Shown piece after piece: positions 1 to 8,409 of a DNA stretch of 64,000 nucleotides. The DNA is from Neoroseomonas lacus (GTDB lineage Bacteria > Pseudomonadota > Alphaproteobacteria > Acetobacterales > Acetobacteraceae), in assembly GCF_014644535.1 (NCBI RefSeq), contig NZ_BMKW01000003.1, forward strand, positions 310,001-374,000, written 5' to 3'. The notes beneath the pieces are model-generated. The model was not told the origin of the DNA. It did not search any database and worked only from the letters and a program-made list of their open reading frames with translations. Made by a program: the position numbers and the translations under genes. Within the stretch, counting starts at the first letter, position 1. Each line of letters starts with the position of its first letter.

Positions 1-1
1 A

Positions 2-295
2 CACCTGCTGGTCACCCGCTTCGACCCTGCCCGCGTCGAGCGCGGTGAGATGCTGAAGCTCGAGGACATCCAGGAAATCCTGTCGATCCCGCTGCTCGGC
101 GTGATCCCGGAAAGCGAGAGCGTGCTCAAGGCATCCAACACCGGCACGCCGGTAATCATGGATGCCGAGAGCATGGCCGGCCAGGCCTATACCGACGCCG
201 TCGCCCGCTTCCTCGGCGAGGAGAAGCCGCACCGCTTCATCGAGGCGGAGAAGAAGGGCATCTTCAAGCGCCTGTTCGGGGGGAGGGCTGCGTGA
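2..295 (+). CDS. minD: Septum site-determining protein MinD, C-terminal part
   Basis: This is the last 97 residues of the MinD ATPase; the gene begins before the window. MinD is a membrane-associated ParA-type ATPase that recruits MinC to block FtsZ rings away from midcell. The visible part carries the family's conserved C-terminal half: a VERGEMLKLEDI segment, ILSIPLLGVIPES, VLKASNTGTPV, and a terminal basic amphipathic stretch (FKRLFGG) that fits the membrane-targeting helix. Walker motifs lie outside the window. The stop TGA shares one base with the ATG of minE, so the two are translationally coupled. Confidence 0.95.
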   Translation, partial: HLLVTRFDPARVERGEMLKLEDIQEILSIPLLGVIPESESVLKASNTGTPVIMDAESMAGQAYTDAVARFLGEEKPHRFIEAEKKGIFKRLFGGRAA

Positions 296-585
296 TGAGC
301 TGGCTTGATTACTTCCGCGGCCGCCGGCAGGAACAGCCCGCCAGCGCGACCGCCGCCAAGGAACGCCTGCAGATCGTGCTCGCGCATGAACGCATCGGCC
401 GCACGCGGGAGGATTTCCTGCCGAAGCTGCAGCAGGAACTGATCGCCGTGGTCGCGCGCTATGTCGCCATCGACCCGGGCAAGGTGAACGTCAATCTCGA
501 TCGCGGCGGCGACATGTCGACGCTGGCGATCGAGATCGAACTGCCCGCACCCGCGGCGATGCGCGTGGCGGCGAACGCCCGCTGA
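295..585 (+). CDS. minE: Cell division topological specificity factor MinE
   Basis: A 96-residue protein of normal MinE length. It stimulates MinD ATPase and drives pole-to-pole Min oscillation. The N-terminus (MSWLDYFRGRR) is the amphipathic membrane-binding helix. It is followed by the anti-MinCD segment (AKERLQIVLAHER, near residues 23-35) and the C-terminal topological domain, which includes LPKLQQELIAVVARY. The ATG overlaps the minD stop by one base (TGATG); an in-frame GTG three bases upstream at 292 would add one residue. minC would be expected upstream, outside the window. Confidence 0.95.
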   Translation: MSWLDYFRGRRQEQPASATAAKERLQIVLAHERIGRTREDFLPKLQQELIAVVARYVAIDPGKVNVNLDRGGDMSTLAIEIELPAPAAMRVAANAR

Positions 586-605
586 TCCAACGGCGGAGGC
601 GGCGC

Positions 606-1514
606 TCAGGCGAGCGCGGCCTCCGTCACCGCTTCCATCACCAACCCCTCATAGCCCGGCGCATGCGTGATGGCGCCGGCCGAGAGCATCGCCGTCTGCA
701 GGCGCAGCAGTGCCTCGGACGGAAAGCGCGGCGTGGTCGTCCACACGCCAAGGTCGCGATACCGTGCCACCGCCTTCGCCGCCGCGCCGTGATCCAATCC
801 ATCGAAGAACGGCGCGATCGTCGCCAGGATCTCCGCCACCGGCGCCTTGGCAAACCACGCCAGCGTCACCGCCAGCCCGCGCACCATCGCCTCGAAGGCC
901 GGCCGTTTCGCCGCGATGACATCCGTGCGTCCATAGAACGCGGTGTAGGAGGTCGGCCCGCGGCTCGCCTGCGCGTACCAGACATGGCCGGTGCCGGCGA
1001 TCTCCATCGCGCTCGCGATCGGCTCGAAGACCTGCGCGACATCGAGCGCGCCGGAAGCGACCGCTGCCGCATTCTCCGCCATGCTCCGGTCCGTCAGCCG
1101 CGTCACGCTGTCGGGGTCGAGCCCGGCGCGACGGATATCGTCCTGCAACGTCCACCACGGCGTTGGCACTTCGCTGACCGTGCCGAGCGTCATCGTCGCC
1201 AGCTCCGTCAGCCGGAAATCCGGCCGCGGCTGCCGACCGACCAGGAAGAACGGATCGCCCATCACCACCGCGCCGAACAGCCGCAGCGGGCAGGCATGGT
1301 CCTTGTCATGTGCCAGCAGCAGCCGCATCGGCCCGCCCCAGGCGAGATCGGCCGTGCCATCCAGCACGCTGTCCTTGGCCAGTGACGGCACGGTGCCCGA
1401 CAGCAACGTCACCGCCACCCCCTGCGCCGCATAGTCCCCGCGCGCCAGCGCCGCGTAGAAGGGTGCGTAGAACAAGGCACGGAACGGTTCTTGCAAAGTC
1501 ACATACTCGGTCAT
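606..1514 (-). CDS. NMT1/THI5-like ABC transporter substrate-binding protein without signal peptide
   Basis: A 302-residue periplasmic-binding-protein fold of the NMT1/THI5 (ThiY, SsuA-like) type. The motif FYAPFYAALARGDYAAQGV near the N-terminus is the family's ligand-domain opening. The start ATG at 1514 gives MTEYVTLQEPF with no hydrophobic leader, and extending to 1589 adds a sequence that is also not a convincing signal. So it may act in the cytoplasm, or its true start is unclear. No permease or ATPase gene is adjacent, so its partner is unknown. It is divergent from the Bug receptor at 1588. Substrate cannot be inferred. Confidence 0.75.
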   Translation of the reverse strand: MTEYVTLQEPFRALFYAPFYAALARGDYAAQGVAVTLLSGTVPSLAKDSVLDGTADLAWGGPMRLLLAHDKDHACPLRLFGAVVMGDPFFLVGRQPRPDFRLTELATMTLGTVSEVPTPWWTLQDDIRRAGLDPDSVTRLTDRSMAENAAAVASGALDVAQVFEPIASAMEIAGTGHVWYAQASRGPTSYTAFYGRTDVIAAKRPAFEAMVRGLAVTLAWFAKAPVAEILATIAPFFDGLDHGAAAKAVARYRDLGVWTTTPRFPSEALLRLQTAMLSAGAITHAPGYEGLVMEAVTEAALA

Positions 1515-1587
1515 GGGCGCTCCGGCTTGCCTGGCGATGAGCGTGGCGCAACCCTGCACGGCCGACAACCACCGGGAGCCTCCGACC

Positions 1588-2556
1588 ATGCCGAACCGCC
1601 GCCAGATCCTCGCCCTCGCCGGTGCCGCGCTGGCGTCGCCCGCGCTTGCGCAGGGGACTTACCCCACGCGGCCCATCCGCATGATCATCCCCGTTGGCGT
1701 GGGCGGCGTGACCGACATCGTCGGGCGCATCATGTGCGAGGCGCTGACGCCCATCCTCGGCCAGCCGGTGGTGCCGGAAAATGTGGTGGGTGCCGGCAGC
1801 ACGATCGGCGCCGCCGCCTTCCAGCGCCTGCCCGCCGATGGCTACGCCATCTTCATGGGCACCAACAACCATCCGATCATGAAGGCGCTGCGGCCGGATT
1901 TCGCCTTCGACCCGGTGACGGATTTCGTGCCCGTCGCCCTGGTGGGCCGGCAGCCCTTCGTGCTCGCGGTGAATCCCTCGGTGCCGGCGACCGATGTCGC
2001 GGGCCTGCTCGCCTGGCTTGGGCAGCAACGCCAGGATGCGAATTTCGGCTCAACCAATCCCGGTGCGACCAACCACCTGGCAGGCGAACTGCTCAAGCAG
2101 ATCGCCCATGTGGACTACACCATCGTGCCCTACCGCACGGCGGCGCTCGCGGTGCAGGATTTGGTGGCCGGCCGCGTGCAACTCACCATCGACAGCCCGA
2201 CCATGCTGAACCCGCTGATCGAGGCGGGGCAGGTGAGGGGCCTCGCCGTGTCTTCGCGCGACCGCTCGGTGCTGGTGCCCGGGCTCCCGAGCCTCGCCGA
2301 AAGCGGCGTCCCAGATTACGACCTGACGGCCTGGCAGGTGCTGTTCGCCCGGCCCGGTACCCCGGCCTCCGTGCTCGCGCGGCTCGAGGATGCGTCGCGG
2401 CGCGCCCTGGCGGATGATGCCGTCATACAACGCCTGCGCCGCGCCGGGGTCGATACCTGGCCCGACAGTTCGGCCGCCGCCGCCGCGCGGCATGTGCGCG
2501 AGGAGGTGGCGCGCTGGGCGCCGATCGCCGAGCGCATCCGCCAGACCGGCGGTTGA
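1588..2556 (+). CDS. Bug-family (TctC) tripartite tricarboxylate transporter receptor
   Basis: A 322-residue extracytoplasmic receptor of the Bordetella uptake gene (Bug/TctC) family, which binds small carboxylates or amides for TTT transporters. It begins with a Tat-like/Sec signal (MPNRRQILALAGAALASPALAQ, cleavage near residue 22). The mature start YPTRPIRMIIPVGVGGVTD is the family signature, although the usual PF.AGG is PVGVGG here, and PADGYAIFMG replaces the usual PDGYTLL. No TctA/TctB membrane subunits are nearby; this is one of five such orphan receptors in the window. It ends 8 bases before the convergent phospholipase D gene. Confidence 0.9.
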   Translation: MPNRRQILALAGAALASPALAQGTYPTRPIRMIIPVGVGGVTDIVGRIMCEALTPILGQPVVPENVVGAGSTIGAAAFQRLPADGYAIFMGTNNHPIMKALRPDFAFDPVTDFVPVALVGRQPFVLAVNPSVPATDVAGLLAWLGQQRQDANFGSTNPGATNHLAGELLKQIAHVDYTIVPYRTAALAVQDLVAGRVQLTIDSPTMLNPLIEAGQVRGLAVSSRDRSVLVPGLPSLAESGVPDYDLTAWQVLFARPGTPASVLARLEDASRRALADDAVIQRLRRAGVDTWPDSSAAAAARHVREEVARWAPIAERIRQTGG

Positions 2557-2564
2557 CCGCGTCG

Positions 2565-4004
2565 CTACAGCCTGGATTCGATGGGCAGCCAGCGCAGCAT
2601 GCGCGCGAGGACGCGCATCCGCAGCGTGGTGTCCGGCTCGTGGCGCATCGTCACCGGTCTGCCGCCTTCCTCCGCGGTCCAGGACAGGCCGCCCCCCGGT
2701 GCGGCACGCACCCGCCAACTGCACGCCGGCGCGATCAGCCGTCCATGTTCGGCGCGAAGCTGCTCGGCGATGCGCGCATCCTCGATGAAGGTGCCCATTT
2801 CGGTGTTCAGCGCGACGGATCGCGGGTCGAGGTTGAACGACCCCACAAAGGCCAGCCGCCCGTCGATCGCGAAGGCCTTGGTGTGCAGGCTGGCACCGCG
2901 CGACCCGAAGACGCTGCGGCCTTCCTCACCGCTCGGCTTCAATTCATGCAGTTCGACGCCAGCCGCCAGCAGCCTTTCGCGATAGCGCGCATAGCCGCCA
3001 TGGACCGCCACGACATCCGTCGCGGCGAGGGAATTCGTCACTACGGACACGCGCACGCCGCGCCGGGCCATCGCCTCGATCCGCGCCGCGCCTTCCAAAC
3101 CTGGCACGAAATAGGGGGAGATGATCAGCGCTTCCCGCTCCGCGCCGTGCAGCGCGTCGTGAATCGCCGGGGCCAGGCATTCGGCCGCCGGCACCGTGCC
3201 GGTCGCCTTGCCGGGCGGATCCGCCATCACGCGGATCGCGGCTTCCGGCAGCGCCAGCAGGTCACCCCCCGCCGCCCCGCTCAGCAGCCGCGTCATCAGC
3301 GGGGTGGCCGCCAGCCGGTCGAAGAAGGGCCGCGCGGCTGGTGCCGCCCAGGCCGCATCGAGCTGCCGGGCCAGTTTGCGCAGGGCGCGGCGGCGATAGG
3401 CGGCGCGGCTGATCCGGCGCAGCGGCCGTGCCAGCTGATGCGACCAGTAGTCTTCGAAGATCCGCTGCATCGCCTGAACCGGCGCCCCGCGCAGCACGAG
3501 GTCGAGGTCGCGGAAATTGAAATGCCCGGAGGCGTCGAAATACTCGTCGCCGACATTGCGCCCGCCGGCGATCGCGCAGGCGCCATCAACGATCCACGCC
3601 TTGTTGTGCATGCGGTGGTCGAGATGCCAGCCGCCGAACAGCATTTCCAGCACCAGCCCCGGCGGGCCGAAGCTGCGCCAGGCGGTGGCATTGAACAGCC
3701 GCACCTGGATGCGCGGATGCGAATCCATCGCCGCCAGCACGCGCTCGCGGCCGATCGCATACATGTCATCGAGCAGCAGCCGCACCGCCACCCCACGGTC
3801 GGCGGCCTGGATCACCTCGCGCGCCAGCAGCCGCCCGGTCAGGTCGCCGTGCCAGGCGTAGTATTGCAGGTCGGCCGAGGTGTTGGCGGCGCGCAGCGCG
3901 GCGACACGCGCGGCAAAGGCGGTCAGTCCGTCCGTGATCAGCGCGACGCCGGTCGCCGGCACGGGGGCCGGGGCGCCGGTTGTGGCCTGGATCGCGGCGG
4001 ACAC
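2565..4004 (-). CDS. Phospholipase D-family cardiolipin synthase (ClsC-like)
   Basis: A 479-residue protein with two HKD phosphatidyltransferase motifs: HNKAWIVDG (H133, K135, D140) followed by GGRN, and HTKAFAIDG (H374, K376, D381) followed by GSFNLDPRS. Length, spacing and the NLDPRS tail of the second motif match bacterial cardiolipin synthase C (YmdC) rather than nuclease-type PLDs. It probably condenses phosphatidylglycerol with another phospholipid at the inner membrane. There is no obvious N-terminal membrane anchor, which is typical of ClsC and unlike ClsA. It lies 13 bases downstream of the EEP hydrolase on the same strand, so the two are probably co-transcribed. Confidence 0.88.
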   Translation of the reverse strand: MSAAIQATTGAPAPVPATGVALITDGLTAFAARVAALRAANTSADLQYYAWHGDLTGRLLAREVIQAADRGVAVRLLLDDMYAIGRERVLAAMDSHPRIQVRLFNATAWRSFGPPGLVLEMLFGGWHLDHRMHNKAWIVDGACAIAGGRNVGDEYFDASGHFNFRDLDLVLRGAPVQAMQRIFEDYWSHQLARPLRRISRAAYRRRALRKLARQLDAAWAAPAARPFFDRLAATPLMTRLLSGAAGGDLLALPEAAIRVMADPPGKATGTVPAAECLAPAIHDALHGAEREALIISPYFVPGLEGAARIEAMARRGVRVSVVTNSLAATDVVAVHGGYARYRERLLAAGVELHELKPSGEEGRSVFGSRGASLHTKAFAIDGRLAFVGSFNLDPRSVALNTEMGTFIEDARIAEQLRAEHGRLIAPACSWRVRAAPGGGLSWTAEEGGRPVTMRHEPDTTLRMRVLARMLRWLPIESRL

Positions 4005-4017
4005 CGCCGGGGCCTGC

Positions 4018-4860
4018 TCAGGCCGCCGCGGCCATCGCCGCGGGCCGCGCCGCGGCGAGGTCGAGCTGCGCCGTCAGCGGCAGGTGATCCGAGGCGACGC
4101 GCGCGAGTGGCGTCTGGTGCGCGGCGAGCCCGCTCAGCAGTCCGTGCGGCCGGCACAGGATACGGTCCAGGCTCAGGATCGGCAGGCGGCTGGGGAAGGT
4201 GGGGGGGCCGATATCGACCGGCCCGAAATCACGGTCCAGTGCCCGGAGGGAGGATCGCGGCCCGGGCCGCCATTCATTGAGGTCGCCGAGCAGCAGGGTG
4301 GGCGTGTCGTCCGCCTCGGCCAGGCGTTCGAGCAGATGGGCGATCTGCTGGGCACGATGCCGGCGCAGCAGCCCCAGATGGGCAGTGACGACGCGCAGCC
4401 GGCCCTTCGGCGTCTCCAATTCGACCAGCACCGCGCCACGCGGCTCGCCGCCAGGCAGGCGCAGGCGGTAGGCCTCGACCATGCGGGCGTCGCGCACCAG
4501 CAGCGCATTGCCGTGCCAGCCATGGCCACCGGCCGCCATCGCCAGCGGCACGAGCCGCAGCCCGGTGTCGCGCTCCAGCGGCGCCATGTCGAGCAGGCCT
4601 TCCCGCCGGCCGAAGCGGCGATCGGCTTCCTGCAGGGCCAGCACGTCGGCATTGAGTTCGCGGATCACGGCGGCGATCCGGTCCGGCTCGAAGCGGTTAT
4701 CCGTGCCTACGCATTTGTGGACATTGTAGGTGGCGATGCGCAGCGCGCCGGGCGGCGCCGGGGCCGTCTGGGGCGATGATGGAGGCACGCGCAACAGGCG
4801 CCGGATCAGGAGGTCCGACGTGGCCCGGGCACGGTCCACGGTGATTTGCCGACGCGACAT
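4018..4860 (-). CDS. Endonuclease/exonuclease/phosphatase (EEP) family hydrolase
   Basis: A 280-residue protein with the metal-dependent EEP fold. Conserved elements in order: ATYNVHKCVG, the metal-binding Glu in ALQEADRRFGR, the HLGLLRRHR region, GDLNEWRPG, and the catalytic SDHLPL near the C-terminus. The first ~35 residues are basic and low in conservation. Family members include DNases and phospholipid or sphingolipid phosphodiesterases. Pairing with a ClsC-type phospholipase D hints at phospholipid chemistry, but the substrate is not visible in the sequence. The start ATG at 4860 leaves a 113-base divergent gap to the GGT gene. Confidence 0.82.
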   Translation of the reverse strand: MSRRQITVDRARATSDLLIRRLLRVPPSSPQTAPAPPGALRIATYNVHKCVGTDNRFEPDRIAAVIRELNADVLALQEADRRFGRREGLLDMAPLERDTGLRLVPLAMAAGGHGWHGNALLVRDARMVEAYRLRLPGGEPRGAVLVELETPKGRLRVVTAHLGLLRRHRAQQIAHLLERLAEADDTPTLLLGDLNEWRPGPRSSLRALDRDFGPVDIGPPTFPSRLPILSLDRILCRPHGLLSGLAAHQTPLARVASDHLPLTAQLDLAAARPAAMAAAA

Positions 4861-4973
4861 TCGACTCGTCCAGGGTTGGCGCCGGCGTCACGCGCGGCGT
4901 TAATGGCAATACATGGGCGCGCAGCGTTGCGCGATCCAGCATTGTAACACCCTGACATGGAAGGGGTTGCCCA

Positions 4974-6581
4974 GTGGCTTACGACGGCATCCGGGCCTAT
5001 CGCCCGTTGATCATGGGACGCCGCGCCGCGGTGGCCACCAACCACCCCGTCGCGACCGCGGCGGGGATGGACGTCCTGCGTGCCGGCGGCTCGGCGGCGG
5101 ATGCGGCGGTTGCCGTGTCGATGACGCTCGGCGTGGTGGAACCGCACATGTCCGGCCTCGGCGGCGATGGCTTCTATCACCACTGGTCGGCGAAGACCGG
5201 ACGGGCGGAGACCTTCGCCGGCACCGGCCAGGCGCCGGCGGCGGCGACCATCGCGCGGTATCGTGTCGAAGGCGGCATCCCGCTCGACGGCCCGCTGTCG
5301 ATCCAGACGCCGGGCAAGGTGGCGGGCCTCGCCGCGCTGCACGCCGCCCACGGCGCCAAATCCTGGGGCGCGCTATTCGGCCCGGCCGTGGAGGCGGCGC
5401 GCGACGGCTTCGCCGCGACCCATGCGCTGCGCCATTTCTGCGGCGAGAACCAACGGCGCATCGGCGCCGATGCCACCAGCCGCGCGATCTTCCTGCCGGA
5501 TGGCGCACCACTGGCTCTCGGCGCGCTGGTAACGCAGCCGGCGCTGGCCGCGACGCTGCAACGGTTGGCCGCCGAAGGACCGGCGGATTTCTATCACGGC
5601 GCCCTGGCGCGCGACATCGCCGCCGACATGGCAACGATCGGCGCCTGGGTCGCCGAGGGCGACCTCGCCGCCGTGCAGCCGCTCTTCGCCCCGCCTGTGG
5701 GCATCACCTGGCGCGGCTTCGAGGTGCGGCAGACCCCGGCCCCCTCGATGGGCTTCGCCATGCTGCAGATGCTGCGCATCATCGAGAAGGCCGACCTCGA
5801 CTCCATGGGCTGGGGCAGCGTCGCGCTTCTGCATCTGATGATCGAAGCGAAGAAGCGTGCCTTCCTCGACCGCGAGGCCGAGGCCGGCCGCGAGACGCCC
5901 GACTTCGCAACCCTGCTGTCGGATTCACGCACCGCCGCGCATGTCGCCGCCATTGGCGACCGCGCGGCCAATCTGCCCGTGCGCGAGATGGCCGAAACCG
6001 ACACCACCTATTTCTGCGTCGTCGATGCCGAAGGCAACGCCGTCTCCGCCATCCAGTCGATCAACGGCCCCTTCGGCTCCGGCTTCACCGGCCCGCGCAG
6101 CGGCATCCTGCTGAACAACCGCATGGCCTATTGGCATCTCGACGAGGGCCACGCCAATGCGCTCGCGCCGGGCCGCCGCGTGCGCCACACCATGAACGCG
6201 CCGATGGTGATGAAGGATGGCAAGCCCTGGATGATCTTCGGCACGCCGGGGGCGGACAACCAGGTGCAGGTGAATTTCCAGGTGCTGGTCTCCTGCGCGG
6301 TCTTCGGCATGGACCCGCAACAGGCGCTGGAGGCCCCGCGCTGGACCTCATCGCAACCGGGCCAGGAATCCAACTACCCGCATGGCGGCGGCGATGTGCT
6401 GACCATTGAGCGCGGCTTCGGCGAGGCGACCATCGCCGGCCTGCGCGAGCGCGGCCACCAGGTGAAGGTGGTCGGCGACCTCGAAGGCGCCTGCAGCGTC
6501 GAGGCGATCCGCGTGCTGGACAACGGCGTGCGCATGGCCGGGTCCGACCCGCGCCGCGATGGCTGGGCGGCGGCGTGGTGA
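4974..6581 (+). CDS. ggt: Gamma-glutamyltransferase (Ntn-hydrolase)
   Basis: A 535-residue gamma-glutamyltransferase that hydrolyses or transfers the gamma-glutamyl group of glutathione and related amides. The self-processing site is visible as DTTYFCVVDAEGN, which gives Thr344 as the expected new N-terminal nucleophile, with INGPFGSGF and NNRMAYWHLD downstream. The N-terminal GLGGDGF is also conserved. There is no signal peptide, so a cytoplasmic location is likely. The start is a GTG at 4974, supported by AAGGGG about 8 bases upstream; an ATG at 4957 is out of frame. It heads a cluster with a peptide-type ABC importer 47 bases downstream, which suggests import and degradation of gamma-glutamyl compounds or peptides. 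Confidence 0.92.
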   Translation: MAYDGIRAYRPLIMGRRAAVATNHPVATAAGMDVLRAGGSAADAAVAVSMTLGVVEPHMSGLGGDGFYHHWSAKTGRAETFAGTGQAPAAATIARYRVEGGIPLDGPLSIQTPGKVAGLAALHAAHGAKSWGALFGPAVEAARDGFAATHALRHFCGENQRRIGADATSRAIFLPDGAPLALGALVTQPALAATLQRLAAEGPADFYHGALARDIAADMATIGAWVAEGDLAAVQPLFAPPVGITWRGFEVRQTPAPSMGFAMLQMLRIIEKADLDSMGWGSVALLHLMIEAKKRAFLDREAEAGRETPDFATLLSDSRTAAHVAAIGDRAANLPVREMAETDTTYFCVVDAEGNAVSAIQSINGPFGSGFTGPRSGILLNNRMAYWHLDEGHANALAPGRRVRHTMNAPMVMKDGKPWMIFGTPGADNQVQVNFQVLVSCAVFGMDPQQALEAPRWTSSQPGQESNYPHGGGDVLTIERGFGEATIAGLRERGHQVKVVGDLEGACSVEAIRVLDNGVRMAGSDPRRDGWAAAW

Positions 6582-6628
6582 TGCGGGACTTGCGGCAGCG
6601 CACAATGCCTGCCTAGGCTCGCGGCGGG

Positions 6629-7546
6629 ATGCTTCGATTTTTTCTCCGCCGCTTCGCGGTCGCGGTGGCCGTCGCGTTGACGGTCCTCACGCTTGCCTTC
6701 CTGCTCACGCGGGTGTCGGGCGACCTTGCGATCTCGATCGCCGGGCCGAACGCCACCGCCGAGGATGTCGAGGCGATCCGCATCGCCTACGGCCTGAACC
6801 GGCCGCTCTGGGTGCAATATTTCGACTGGCTCGGCCGCGCCGTGCAGGGCGATTTCGGCGAGAGCTACTTCTTCCGCGACCGCGTCTCCAACCTGATCGC
6901 CACACGCATGCCGGTGACGCTCACCCTCGGCTTCGTCGGGCTCGCCGTCGCGCTGGTGGTGTCGCTGCCGCTCGGCATTCTCGCCGCCGTGCGCGAAGGG
7001 TCCTGGGTGGACCGCCTCGTCGGCCTCGTCGCGATGATCGGCCAGGCGATGCCCTCCTTCTGGCTCGGCCTCGTGCTGATGATCGTCTTCGGCCTGCAAC
7101 TCGCCTGGCTGCCGATTTCCGGCAATGACGAGTGGCAAGGCTACATCATGCCCGGCGTCGTGCTGGCCTTCTCGGCGATCCCCTCGCTCACGCGCCTGAC
7201 GCGCTCAGGCATGATCGAGGCGCTGGCCTCGGACTACATCCGCACCGCGCGGGCCAAGGGCCTCACGCGTCTGTCCATCCTGGTCAAGCACGGCTTCCGC
7301 AACGCGGCCATTCCGGTGGTCTCGATCGCCGCGGTGCAGCTCGGCTTCATGCTAGGCGGCTCCGTCGTCATCGAGACCATCTTCGCCCTGCACGGCGTCG
7401 GCTACCTGGCCTGGGAGAGCATCAGCAAGAACGACTTCCCCGTGGTGCAGGCCGTCGTGCTGGTGCTGGCCATCATCTATATCGGACTAACGCTGCTGGC
7501 TGACCTGCTGAACGCCGTGCTCGACCCTCGGCTGCGCACCGCATGA
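6629..7546 (+). CDS. Peptide-type ABC transporter permease, DppB-like
   Basis: A 305-residue inner-membrane permease of the DppB/OppB/GsiC type. The N-terminal helix (MLRFFLRRFAVAVAVALTVL) is followed by a periplasmic loop (IRIAYGLNRPLWVQYFDWL) and a six-helix transmembrane domain. The EAA loop is seen as YIRTARAKGLTRLSILVKHG, which contacts the ATPases. It couples by an ATGA overlap to the next permease. With the GGT gene upstream, glutathione-like or other gamma-glutamyl peptides are plausible substrates (inference). Confidence 0.93.
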   Translation: MLRFFLRRFAVAVAVALTVLTLAFLLTRVSGDLAISIAGPNATAEDVEAIRIAYGLNRPLWVQYFDWLGRAVQGDFGESYFFRDRVSNLIATRMPVTLTLGFVGLAVALVVSLPLGILAAVREGSWVDRLVGLVAMIGQAMPSFWLGLVLMIVFGLQLAWLPISGNDEWQGYIMPGVVLAFSAIPSLTRLTRSGMIEALASDYIRTARAKGLTRLSILVKHGFRNAAIPVVSIAAVQLGFMLGGSVVIETIFALHGVGYLAWESISKNDFPVVQAVVLVLAIIYIGLTLLADLLNAVLDPRLRTA

Positions 7547-8409
7547 GCGCCGCCGTGATGCCCACCACGCGCGGCGCGAAACTGCTGCGCAACCCCGGCT
7601 TCGTCATCGGCGCGACGATCGTCGGCCTCGCCGCCATCATCGCGATCCTGGCGCCCTGGATCGTGCCCTATGATCCCTTCGTCATCGACCTCGACCGGCG
7701 GCTGGTGCCGCCGTCCTTCATGGAAGGCGGCGATCCGCGGAACTTCCTCGGCACCGATCAGCTGGGGCGCGACTATTTCTCGCGGCTGATCTACGGCACA
7801 CGTATATCGATGGTGATCGGGGTGCTCACCGTCATCACCTCGGGGCTGATCGGCATCACCATGGGGGTGCTGGGCGGCTTCTATGGCGGGAAGATCGACG
7901 ACGCGGTGGTCTTCGCCATCACCACGCGGCTGTCGATCCCGGCGGTGCTGGTCGCCCTGGCCGTCGCGGCGTTGCGCGGGTCGTCGTTCCTGCTCGTGGT
8001 GCTGGTGCTCGGCTTCCTGTTGTGGGACCGCTTCGCGGTGGTCGCGCGATCCACCACCATGCAGATCCGCAACCTCGACTACGTCTCCGCCGCCTGGTGC
8101 GCCGGTGCGTCGCAATGGTGGGTGCTGTCGCGCGAGGTGCTGCCCAACATCGCCACCCATCTCGCCGTGGTCGCGACGCTGGAGATGGCCCTCGCCATCC
8201 TGCTCGAAGCAGCACTCTCCTTCCTCGGCCTCGGCGTGCCGCCGCCGTTGCCCTCCTGGGGGCTGATGATTAGCGAGGCCAAGGAATACATGTTCTTCAG
8301 CCCCTGGGTGATCATGATTCCCGGCGCGGCACTGTTCATCCTGGTGCTCGGCGTGAACTTTCTCGGTGACGCGCTGCGCGACATGATGGGGACGGACCTG
8401 TCGCGATGA
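7543..8409 (+). CDS. Peptide-type ABC transporter permease, DppC-like
   Basis: A 288-residue second permease subunit of the DppC/OppC/GsiD class. It opens with a cytoplasmic N-terminal OppC-type segment and first helix (residues ~15-40), then FLGTDQLGRDYFSRLIYGTR, the diagnostic DppC motif, and ends with SFLGLGVPPPLPSWGLMI. Its ATG overlaps the stop of the DppB-like gene (ATGA), and its own stop overlaps the next start in the same way. It should form the heterodimeric channel with the preceding subunit. Confidence 0.93.
   Translation: MSAAVMPTTRGAKLLRNPGFVIGATIVGLAAIIAILAPWIVPYDPFVIDLDRRLVPPSFMEGGDPRNFLGTDQLGRDYFSRLIYGTRISMVIGVLTVITSGLIGITMGVLGGFYGGKIDDAVVFAITTRLSIPAVLVALAVAALRGSSFLLVVLVLGFLLWDRFAVVARSTTMQIRNLDYVSAAWCAGASQWWVLSREVLPNIATHLAVVATLEMALAILLEAALSFLGLGVPPPLPSWGLMISEAKEYMFFSPWVIMIPGAALFILVLGVNFLGDALRDMMGTDLSR

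Noticed and set aside
2553..4280. A 575-codon open frame on the plus strand opposite the phospholipase D gene
   Set aside because: It is an antisense shadow created by GC-rich third positions: low-complexity Arg/Gly/His-rich translation, no family motif, and full overlap with two well-supported minus-strand genes.
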